Source of the DNA: Phaeosaccion multiseriatum | Lineage: Eukaryota > Ochrophyta, other classes | DNA length: 64,000 bases | Assembly: GCA_965112735.1 (NCBI GenBank) | Contig: OZ218953.1 | Span: 3,844,001 to 3,908,000, forward strand | Direction: 5' to 3' | Shown: positions 24,445 to 34,502 of the stretch, in pieces | Numbering within the stretch: position 1 is the stretch's first letter | Layout: every line of letters starts with the position of its first letter | Notes under the pieces: generated by a model | Database searches by the model: none | What the model was told of the DNA's origin: nothing | The model's input: only the letters and a program-made list of their open reading frames with translations | Program-made: the position numbers and the translations under genes

Positions 24445-25364
24445 ATGCACACGGATCACAAGCATCTGTTCGTTCGGGGTAAGATTTCCTTCCTTTTTTT
24501 TTGCTTGCACTTGCAGCCCTCTGCTCTTTAACGGCACCGATCGATTGACCGTAAATGGACACGTATCGTCTCACCTTGCTCTCCTCGCTGGAATGTGCTA
24601 CTTTTCCGATGCATTATTTATGTGGCCGAACAAACCTCGCCGTTGAGACTTTAATCCTAACTCAGGGCCTCCTCCCTCTCTTTGTAGGCTTGCGGGCCTA
24701 CGCACAGGCCATGAGCACTCGCCACTTTGATACTGACCGTCGGCAGATCGGCCTCAAGACGTTGGTGACCATCGCCTTGTCTGAGGGCCCTGTGTACACC
24801 CACAGGGCAGCGAGGCAGCTAGACGGGGTTGGAGAAGCGATGGAGGATGTCCTTAAGCAGATTGGAGCTGAACGCAGGTACTCTCTCGAACCTCACGTCC
24901 GGCCTGGCGCGTTCTCCTCCGCGGCTGTCGCTCTATTGGTTGCCCTACTGAACTTCACGGAGGAGAATGGTGGGGTGGGAGCTGGGAAGCAGGTGTACAT
25001 GGGGCAGAGGGGCCTTCTCGAAGCAACAGAACGCATCTACGAGGCTCGCTTCAGCGATCTCGTTAAGGACCCTCAGCCGGGCCAGGCCCGGGCGGGCTGC
25101 GTGAGCTTTGACCAACTCTCGATCCTCACGAGTCGCGGTCTCACCAAGAAGCGTTCAGTGAAGAAATCGCCTGTGTACGAGCTTCTCCCGAAAGGCGCAA
25201 CAGTGGCGCGAAGAATGAAGATGAGTGCCGGACAGCCTCTCGTGACTGGGCGCATCATTGAGGGCTTCGCCGACGCTGCTGCTGCTGCTGCGGCATTTGC
25301 ACTCAGAGGCGATGCTCCTGGGGGGGCACCCCTGCAACAGCACCAGCACCACCACCAGCACCAA

Positions 25365-25395
<31 letters not shown>

Positions 25396-28300
25396 GGCAG
25401 CGGCAGCGCATTGAGGGACCGCGTGGCCGTTATCGCGACCACAATCGCTACGAAGTCGTGCTGCAGATTGACGATCGGGAGGTGGGTGGGGGGGGTGGGG
25501 GGAGGGCAGTGCTTTATAATACCCACAACACATACTCGGAGCTTTGTGCCATCTGTGTTTTCATTGCGCATGCGTCCATCTCCCCATCTCCCATCCATTG
25601 CCATCCACACCCACACGCACACAATGCCATCCACACACTCACATCCACACGCTCCCATCCACTGCCATCCACTCTCAGCGCGGGGGGGAGCGTCACCACC
25701 TCCACGACTTGGGAGCCGTTTACCGGCAGGAGAACATCAACTTCGAAATGGCCAAACTAGGCGTGGGGGACTATCGCTGGATCATTCGGGAGACCCACTC
25801 ACGGCGGCCCGTTCTGAGGCTGCCTCTCGTGGTCGAGCGTAAGAGCCGTGTTGGTGCGTTTCTGGATCACTCCCCGCTTTCGTCGGAGCACTACGCACAA
25901 CTCTCTAACTGCCCCTCTTATCTTGCTGCTTGCTCTGGTGTGTTCCTTCCCTTGTTCTTCGCAGATGTAGCCGAAAGTCTGATTGATGGGAGATGGAATC
26001 GCCAGAAAGTGGAAATGGTACAGATGGGCTACGACATCGAGAAGGAAGCGCTGGAGGAGTGTAAGCTGCGCTATCTGATTGAAGGTGACCCTCGCCGTGC
26101 CAATCGCTTCCGGTGCAACTGTGGAAGAGGCTGCTTTGTGAGGTGTGGCCCTACCCAACCCACCGACACCGATGTGAACGAGGCCGTGGCGGGGCTCAAG
26201 GACGAGGGCTTTCAGGTGGCCACCACCCTCACCCTTCACGGAACGGCCAGGTACATGGCCAACGCCACCCGAGAGCTCGAGATTGCTTGGATCGGTGAGA
26301 GAGTCCCTCCTCCCCAGCCGGTGCATGCAGCTCCACTCGCTGCCGGAGAGGCCGTACGAGGCCGTGCCGTACTTTCTCCTGCAGGAGCTGCAGCTTTGGC
26401 CAGGGAAAATGCTGCTGCCGCTGCCGCTGCCGCTGCCAATGCAAATGCCGATGCAGGCGTTGCTGTTGGCGTGGGGGCGGGCACAAGGGGTGGGAGACAA
26501 GCCGCGGGGAGGGGGGGAGCGGCCGTTCGACCCCCGCCGCGCCCGCAGGTAACACCTGCCCGGGCTACTGCTGCACCTACTCGTGCTCCTGCCCCTGCCT
26601 CTTCCCGTGCCGGAGCGCATCGGGCTATGCCCGCAGGTGCTGTGGCGGCAGGAGGAGCAGCGAGAGAAGTGCACGTGCAAGATCTTTGTTCGTCGAGCGA
26701 CGAGGAGGAGGAGATTGTGCCAGTCACGCAAGATGCGTCCTTGAGACAAGGCAGGACTGGAGAGGCGGGAGATGGAAGTGACACGGATCTCGACTTGATG
26801 GGTGACGACGACGACGAGAACGAGGTGGAGGAGGAGGAGGATGGAGGAGAGCAAGGAGGGGGACCCAGGGCCGGGGCCGGAGCCGGGGCCGCTGACCCAC
26901 CAGACTTTGTGGACGTCGTGGACATGATTAGCGATGATGACACGACACAACCGCCGAAAGGCGCTCGCTCCGCTGGATCTAAAGGTACAGAACAGGAAGC
27001 GAGAGGGGCGGCGAGCTCTCCTGCGGCGGCGGCAGCAATGGAGGGAGGTGTTGGCAAGGCCGGGCATGAGGTGATCGAGCTCAGCGACAGTGATGAGGAC
27101 GATGTCGGTTTCGTGGGTGCTCCGCCTCTAGCCGCTGCTGCTCCTGCTGCTCCTGCTGCTCCTGCTGCTGCTGCTGCTGTTACCGCTGCTCCTGCTGATT
27201 TTGTAGATGACAGTGACGAGGAGTTTGCTGCCCTGGTCGCGACCACAACTTCCTTTCGACACAAGAGGCCACGGGAGGGAGACGGAGAGGCGGGCGGGCG
27301 GCGGGCAAGAGAAGGGGAAGACTTGCCGCCAATGGAAAGACAGGAGAGGGAGCAGGGAGGAGGGGATCTTCGTGATGCTGGCCAGCAGCAGCAGCAGCAG
27401 CAACACGAGGAAGAGGAGGAGGAGGAGGAGGAGGAGGAGGAGGAGGAGGAGGAGGAGGCGGTTCGTCGTCCGATGAAAGTTAAGGATCTCAAGGCGGTAC
27501 TCAAAGCCTGTGACCTGCGCACATCTGGCAACAAAGCAGAACTGTTGGCACGGTGGGGGCGGATGGAGAGTAACGCGACCGTTCCAGAGGATCACGTGGG
27601 TGGTAGGAGGAGAGCTGAAGCAGCCGCAGCCGGGCATGACGCTGCAGGGGCTGGTGCTGCGGCCGGACCCCCTCCACCTCCGCGCGTCACAGTCGCGAGC
27701 CTGAAAGCCGAGTGCGCAGCGAGGGGCGAGATAACGAGTGGCAACAAGGCTGAGCTCGAAGAGCGCCTCTTACTGCCTCGAAGGCCGCAGCTGCTTGTGG
27801 ATCGAGCCTTGGCCAACCCTAAGCTCTATGTGCCGAGGGACCGCTCCTGCCTGTTTGCCTTGCTCTGCGTGTTCGACCGAGAGGCCAGGAAGGCTCCTCC
27901 CAGGCTGGCCTTCACCAAACAGGAGCTCATCGTCATGTCTGAGGCCAGTGGCATTTTGAGTGAGGTGAGAGGGCCTTGACGCTTGAAAGGTTGAAATGTT
28001 CTCCTTCGGACTCCTTCGGAGTTGTGGTAACCGTATTCACCTCTTATGTTTGTGCCCCGCCTGGCGCCGCTCCTTCTTTTTCTCAGGACAACTCCATGTT
28101 CCCCAGGGAAGAGAACCCTCACTATGACGGGTGGTCCCTCGCCAACAAGAATCTGCTCGCCTCCACTGTGACTGAGGCCTCGCTCATGGCTAGGATTGGC
28201 CGCCAACGACCTGCCAGGTGAGCGCCCCTCCTCCCCAGTCCCACGTGCCACTTGCCACGCGTGCACTGATACTCAAACTCTCTCGTACAAGTGCTGCATC

Positions 28301-28496
28301 TTCTCAAGCCTCTCTCTCTGTCTCTTGTCTCCCTCTCTCTCTCTCTCTGTGACTCTTGTCTCCCCCGCCTCCCCTCACCTTTAGGTACCAGCTCACCGAT
28401 CACGCCTACGGGACGTCGGGGAGGCGGCTGGCCGAGGCCATCCACGCACACTCCCACCTCCGGGGCTTTTGCTCATGTGCATACCCCCCTCCCTGA
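24445..28496 (+). CDS. MUS81-like structure-specific endonuclease with SAP domains
   Basis: Six exons (24445-24478, 24688-25481, 25679-25853, 25965-27964, 28087-28217, 28385-28496) give 1081 residues, all phases matching. The N-terminus (HKHLFVRGLRAYAQAM to EDVLKQI) is the MUS81 helix-hairpin-helix region, followed by a winged helix (PVYELLPKGATVARRM). The ERCC4 nuclease follows with IDDRE (~273) and catalytic VERKSRVDVAESLIDGRW (~328-345). MUS81 pairs with EME1 to cut recombination and replication intermediates in the nucleus. The usual C-terminal tandem HhH is not visible. Instead come an acidic, Ala- and Gln-rich linker with a SUMO-binding-type VIELSDSDEDD (~703), two SAP domains (~837, ~908; both with SGNKAEL) and a second winged-helix-like segment (~956-1060, RPARYQLTDHAYGTSG). 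The chosen start gives a MUS81 N-terminus across a phase-1 intron. Confidence 0.85.
25360..25398 (+). repeat. CAA/CAG polyglutamine tract in MUS81-like gene
   Basis: Coding CAGCAACAG repeats give an ~11-Gln run within a His/Gln segment just before the ERCC4 domain. Confidence 0.9.
27413..27460 (+). repeat. GAG polyglutamate tract in MUS81-like gene
   Basis: Coding (GAG)n, about 16 Glu in a row, directly precedes the first SAP domain. The antisense strand has a long open frame that is only a shadow of this coding sequence. Confidence 0.9.
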
Positions 28497-28518
28497 GTCC
28501 CGTCCCAGCCCTCTGCTC

Positions 28519-28600
28519 ATGTACACACACACACACACACACGCCCTCAGTCTTATCCAGCCCTCTGTTCATTCATGTACACACACACACACACACACTT
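28519..28600. repeat. Two CA microsatellites within a duplicated ~60-nt unit
   Basis: (CA)n at about 28519-28541 and 28579-28600 are each followed by a CAGTCTTATCCAGCC / AAGTCTCATCCAGCC segment, so the surrounding ~60 nt is a tandem duplication in the short space between two convergent genes. Confidence 0.8.
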
Positions 28601-28791
28601 AAGTCTCATCCAGCCTTCTTCTCTTATTCACATATCCACCCTCTGAGACCAGCCCCGTTTTGTAATTACGTACTTTATGCTGTGTGTGGCAAAAGGAGAG
28701 AAGAGCTGAGCGTGAGCGCAGGCTGCAAGTGTCGCCAACAACCGTTACTAACTTGAATTTTCATTGAAAAGACCCGGTTAAATGACCCTAC

Positions 28792-30304
28792 CTAACTTAC
28801 AAGACAGCTACCGTGTGCTGGCCTTTCCTTGCCCAACATCTTTGCCTCCTCCTTGAGGCCTGTCGCCAGGCTCCTGACAAGCTCCTCCTCCCCCACCATC
28901 TCAATCTCCATCTCCTCATCGAGGTTGGCCTCTTTTCGCCACTCGTACAGATGATCAAGGAATTGACCTCGATCTGCGTTGCTGAGGTACTCGATCCAAG
29001 CGTAGCCCTCTGAGGTCTGACGAGGCATGGACCAAGAGTGTGGTGTGGGGGATAGAGCCAGTCAAAAGAGGGCGACATCGAAGGGAGGGAGCAGCGGTTG
29101 CGGGGGGAAGGGGGGGGGGGAGGGCAAGGAATTTCCAATCAGTAAAGACGACGCCTACTACTACTACTGCTCCTGCTGCTACTACTGCTGCTGCCACACC
29201 TCTCACCGAGGACAACACAATGGAACAAGGGGCTTGCTTGGAATGCCCTTCCAATGCCCAAGGTACTACTTAAAGGCCTACCTATACACGCACCTGGAGA
29301 CACAAGTCCGCTCTCCTCTTGGCGACGGAGGCGCCCCCCCCAACCTCTGTAGTGTCGAAGGGCAACGAAACCACCTTAATATCCTCGGGTCTGATTCGAG
29401 AGATGACTAGGAGGTTCGAGATGAAAGCCGCCGAGGTCGACATTGGCTCAGACGTATCGGCACTCCGCGATGATGGTGGCGCCCTTGGGCTCCGTACTAG
29501 TGACGCCATCATAGCCATCGGGCCCTCCTCCTCCCCTGCTACTTGCTCCTCCCCTTCTGTGCTTCCCTTTGGTGGGGGTGGAGGAGGTGGTGGTGGCGGT
29601 GATCGTTGCGGGACCATGCTGGAGTGCCGCCTGCCCTGTCCATTCGCCCACTGCACACACGCCAAGGCGTCTGCTGCAGATCTGTGAAGTACTTCCACTA
29701 TATACAATGCCTTGTCGGTGATAAGCAGCGCGTGCCGTACCCTGGCCACCGAGTCCGAAGAGGCCGCCAATGGCCCGCTCACGTCCTTATTCCCATCAAG
29801 ACCGCCCCCTCTTGCCCCTTGATTATCCTGCTTCCGGAAGTATGTCGTGGACGAGGCAAGAGAGCTGCGTCGATACTTACCGGCCCCGGTATTACGAGGA
29901 GGGGGCGTTGCGTCCGCCTCTAGGGAAGATGTCTCCGCGGCAGTAGACGACCCGTTCGAAGGAGTTGGAGACGATATACTTGCCACGTCAATCTGTCTCA
30001 GACAGCTTGAGACGTACCCAGCTTGCCAGAGCTCTTCCTGGCTGGTGTATTCCTGGCCCCAGCCAGCGCGGAGCACGGCTTGGCGGAGCAAGGGATGACG
30101 GAAGGTCTCAAACCTCTCCTCTCCCACCTTCTCCTTTCTCTGGGAGCTCACGCTTCTTTCCAGTACCTTCTCCCACAAGCTCTGTCGCATACTATCCCTC
30201 TGCAAATTCGATGGGGACTTAGTGCCATTGATTTTGCTGCTGCCCTCCCGCCCAAGTTGCGCAGGGGGGTGGATACTATCTTCCTCCTCCTCCCTCGGCT
30301 CCTC

Positions 30305-30356
<52 letters not shown>

Positions 30357-30601
30357 GGCTGTACCTCCCCCTCCCCCCGCTCCTGCTGCTGGGTCTGCTG
30401 CTGCTGCTCCTGCTGCTTCTGTACCCCCCCCTCTACCTCCTGCGTCTTACTCTCCTCTCCTCCAGGTGCTATTCCCTCTTCTCTGGGGTCGAACTCAAAA
30501 ACCTCTTTAGCTTTCCTCGTGCGGTTGCCGCCCCGAAACATCGAGGAAAGCCGGGAGCGGCGTCGTCCCTTCTCAGGGGACATTGTTGGGATTGAGTGCA
30601 A
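28792..30601 (-). CDS. Hypothetical polyQ protein with TH1/PH-like tail
   Basis: Two exons (30601-29294, 29016-28792) give 510 residues; ATG 30583 is an alternative start. The N-terminus is basic, followed by a Gln/Glu-rich region with ~16 consecutive Gln. A conserved-looking segment follows (ERFETFRHPLLRQAV, GYVSSCLRQIDV). The C-terminal part, HALLITDKALYIVEV ... IRPEDIKVVSLPFD ... ADLCLQTSEGYAWIEYLS ... FLDHLYEWRKEA, has the strand order of myosin-I TH1 or PH-like lipid-binding domains (LLTDKALY; a basic-hydrophobic strand; a final helix). No motor domain is present. The family call is inferred from pattern only. It is divergent from the carotenoid isomerase, with 267 nt between starts. Confidence 0.5.
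30308..30357 (-). repeat. CAG polyglutamine tract
   Basis: (CTG)n on the + strand encodes ~16 Gln on the minus strand in the TH1-like hypothetical protein. Pure CAG codons suggest instability and population length variation. Confidence 0.95.
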
Positions 30602-30868
30602 GCGCTGCGTGTCCTTAGCAAGTCGCTAGACGCTTATCGCACCCACTGCGATTGGATTGTGGGTAAGCGGGCGTGTTGGTTGTTTGTCCGAGGAACTCAC
30701 AGGTTGTCCTTGTACTTCCCTGTGCCTCTGCTCTCCTTCTCTCCCTTCCTCTCTGTTCTCTCTCTCTCTCGGGTCCTCAGCAATCGGCTCCCCTGCGCTA
30801 TGACCTTGATCAGAAAAGGTTCTGCGACAGAGAGAGGCTCTGAGGCTGGTGTCAGTCCCTTTCCCTTG

Positions 30869-33800
30869 ATGAATATGTTGCAAAGGAGAGTCACGACAGC
30901 TGCAGCAGCTCTTTTGCTCTGCTCCTCCCTGCAAGGCGGGGAGGCTTTCACTGCAACTATCTCGCGCTGTGGAAGGAAAGCATTGGAGCACCGGTCGAGA
31001 GGCGCTGCCCGTATAAGCTCTCCAGCCACGGGTCTGTGCCACGGCAGAAAGAGGCGCCTACACATGAGCTCCACCACCAGCAGCAGTAGCAGCGCCTTAG
31101 AGCAGGAGGAGGAGGAATTTGACGTTGTGGTTATTGGTTCGGGTATTGGGGGCTTGTCTGGCGCGGGTCTGGCTGCAACTTACGGCTATAGAGTGGCAGT
31201 TTGCGAGAGCCACTACCTCGCCGGAGGCGTGTGCCACAGGTATGTGACGAGCAAGGCTTGTCCTTAAAGGAAGTGCCCGTCGCACCCTCGCTCCAATGGT
31301 ATCCCGCCGCCCCTCTCTTACATTGCCGCGCAATCCGACCCACCGGCCTTGCCCCTACCCTCCCCAAATGCTTGGGCTGCTTGCTCAGCTTCGAAATTGA
31401 CGGCTACAAATTCGATGCCGGGCCCTCGCTGTGGGCGGGGATGGGTGAGAGCAGCACAAACCCCCTTCGACAGGTGCTGGACGTTACGGGGGCCGCCAAG
31501 GAGCTGGATTGGATATCGTATGATGGCTGGGGAATGCACATTCCTGAAGGCTACTTTCGCTTCAAAGTCGGGCCCGGCGTCTTTGAGGATGTGCTGCGCC
31601 AGTACGGAGGAGAGAAGGATGTTATGGCGTGGCGACTTCTCAACGATGCGATGAGGCCACTCCTTCAAGCTGGTGAGTCAGGCGGAGGCGTAGCTGCGCG
31701 CTGCTTCATCTCTTCCTTTCAGGCAACGAACTTGAGCTTGACCTCGAGTCTCGACCCTCTTGACTCATCTGCCTACCTGCTCCTGCCGTCTCCTTTGCCC
31801 CCGCCCTCGCGCATCTCCCGCCCGCTTCTGCCTCCTCCTTCGCCTTCGCCATCCATCAGCGGTAGCGCTGCCCCCAATGGCCCTCAGGGGAGACCTATTG
31901 GCGGGAGTGACGCTGGTGCCCTACCTTTTTGGAGCCCTCAAAGCCGCTGGTCTGGGGGTTACCAAGCTGGAGAACCCCTTCACTGAGGTCATGGACGGCA
32001 TCGTAGAGGAGGGTAGCTTTCTCTACCACTGGCTGGACTACTTGAGCTTTGCGCTCTCCGGTCTCCCCGCGGCAGGCACGCAGGCGGCCGCTGTCATATA
32101 GTAAGCTTACCGACCCCACAATCAACCCCAGCAAGTCAACCCAGTAACCCACTCCCACAACCCACCCACATGTCGACCCCAGTACCATAGGTGACCTGCA
32201 CCGCCCAGGGTGCAACTTGGATTACCCGGCCGGGGGCGGAGGAGCCGTCATCGATGCCATGGTGAGGGCCATCGAGAGCAAGGGCGGCGAGGTCAAGCTC
32301 AAGACCCACGTTCAGAACATCATCGTCGAGGACGGGGAGGCCAAAGGTGAGGCAGTCGGGCAGATCGGCAGTCAGACAGGCAGTCAGGCAGGCTCGCGTA
32401 TCAGCCGTGTGAGTGCCTTCCCCGTCTTGTTGGCTTCGTCGCACTCCTGCCACCCCCTTCCGTGGGCCACCTCCATAACATGATGTACATACACCCTTTC
32501 CTTCCTCAGTCGATTGTTTTATTACAGCACGTGTACACCTACCTCCTTCTGCTCTCTTCAGGTGTGCTTCTGAAGAACGGAAGAACGATCCGGGCGAAGA
32601 AGGCGGTCATCTCGAATGCCTCCATTTGGGACACTGTCGACAAGCTGCTGCCCTCCGAGCTGGGCCCACAGAGTAGTTGGGGCAAGGACAAGATGGAGAC
32701 GCCAGATACTGGATCTTTCATGCACTTGCATTTGGGCATCGATGCCACTGACTTGGAAGGACTTGACATCCACTACTCCATTGTGGAGTCGTGGGAAGAG
32801 GCGAGTTACTGTGGCCTTCGTATTATCATCTTCTGACCCTCTCTCTCTTTTCATCTTCTCCATCTTATCCCTCTCTCCCCCTTCCCTTGTCTCTTCTACT
32901 GACTTCCATGTTCCCTGCCTGTCTCTCTCTCTCTCTCTCTCTATGTGACTCCCATACATCCCTTCTTCTTTTCGCTGTCGTCCCTCCGCCTGCAGCCCAT
33001 CGACGCACCCATGAACATGTACGTCGCCGAGGGAAGGGGGAGGGGTGTGAATGAGAAGGTCAAGGCCGTGGAAGGGGAGGAGTGAGGGACAAGGCTATGG
33101 AACAAGGCGGGGGTGCAGTAGGGCGAGGCTTTCCCCAAGACAGAGGGTCGAGAGAGGGGCAGGCCGTTCCGCAGCCCTCTCTTCCCCTCTCAATCTCCCT
33201 CATTCCCTCCCTAGGTAGATCGATCCTCGACCTTGTGCCTCGCCCCAGTGGCGGCATTTGAGCCTCACTCACTCCGCTGCCCCGATTGACCTTGTTCCCC
33301 AACCTCGTCCCCTCACCCCACCCTTCCACGGCCTTTGACCTGCTCACCCACACTGGTTCCAGGTTTATCGTGAGCATCCCTACGGTGCTCGACCCATCTC
33401 TCGCCCCTCCGGGGAAGCACCTAGTGCATATCTATACCGCGGGTAACGAGCCCTTCTCTCTCTGGGAGGGGCTCAAGAGAGGCTCCAGCGAGTACAAGGC
33501 TCTCAAGAAGGAGAGAGCAGAGTACATGTGGAAGGCCCTGGAGAGAATCATCCCAGACATCAGGAAGAGGACTGAAGTGGAGCTTGTGGGGTCCCCACTA
33601 ACCCATCAGTACTTCAATAGGTGTGTATGAGTATTGAATTGAATCGCAATTGCAATTGGATGGATGGATGTCGTGCCACCCTACGTATTTTCTTTTGCCT
33701 TCTCTATGCAATGGAGTCCTAACTGTCTGAACGGATGGCCGCCAGCCGTCGGATCTTTCACGTGTTAAACCTACTGCAACCGTGATGATGGATCGTCTTA

Positions 33801-34071
33801 CCACCCACAACAAACACACAGGAGGTTCAAGGGTTCGTACGGGCCCGGCAATTGGGCAGGGCGAGAGAAGTTCCCAGGCCCGAAGCTCACTCCCGAGATC
33901 AAGAAGCTCCTCCATTGTGGAGACTCGTGCCTGCCCGGGCTGGGGCTGCCCGCGGTGGCCGCCTCGGGCATGAGTGCCGCCAACACGCTCGTGTCCGTCC
34001 GGCAACAACAAGAGCTCATGGAAGAGATGAGGCGAAAGGGGTTCTTGGTAAACCGCTTTACAGATTTTTAA
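30869..34071 (+). CDS. Plastid carotenoid (prolycopene) isomerase, CRTISO family
   Basis: Eight exons (30869-31239, 31389-31672, 31860-32100, 32183-32346, 32562-32800, 32996-33018, 33363-33620, 33822-34071) give 609 residues with all phases matching. The start gives a signal peptide ending GEA|FTA, a bipartite plastid signal. The FAD-binding motif is VVVIGSGIGGLSGAGLAA. Family blocks follow: FDAGPSLWAGM, LHRPGCNLDYPAGGGGAV, MNMFIVSIPTVLDPSLAP, GDSCLPGLGLPAVAASG. CRTISO and relatives convert poly-cis-lycopene to all-trans-lycopene for carotenoid synthesis; some algal paralogues have other substrates. Exon 6 is only 23 nt, and the intron before it starts GC (GAAGAG|GCGAGT). An upstream in-frame ATG (30799) would add residues before the signal peptide and was not chosen. 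Confidence 0.92.
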
Positions 34072-34502
34072 TTTAGTTTTGTACACGCTTTGTCACTATC
34101 CCTTTGACACACACAGGTTTTCAAAGAGAGAGGAAAGTGTAGGGTGACAGGATAGAACAATAATGAAAGGAGATGTTTGCGTGTGCGTGTTGTGATGCTT
34201 CAGTTTCAGTTTCAGTTTATTACCCGTTGGCACCCCCCTGATACACCCCCGGGGCGGACACTCCAGACCTCCAGATCGTGGACCGGCGCTTGCAGCTTGG
34301 GGCGGTTTGTACGGATACTGCGGCGGATAGCACGTCCTAGTTGGTGCTGCCCGACAGGCATAGCCCGCTGGAAGCCTGCGCTGGGGGTGCTCAAAGTTCA
34401 AAGTATGTCACTAAGTACGCCAGTTGGTGATACGGGTGGGCCTCCTCTCCTCCTCTCCTTGAATGATGCTCCTGTTCTCCCTCGCTCTGCCCTCTCTTCC
34501 TA

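Noticed and set aside
26236-27534. A 432-codon antisense open frame, Ser/Ala-rich
   Set aside because: Shadow of the Ala/Glu-rich MUS81-like coding exon; it lacks any recognisable domain and the sense strand joins perfectly to flanking exons.
34096-34401. Minus-strand open frames between the isomerase and TrmO genes, considered as a retroelement fragment
   Set aside because: No reverse transcriptase, gag or integrase motif and no repeats at the edges.
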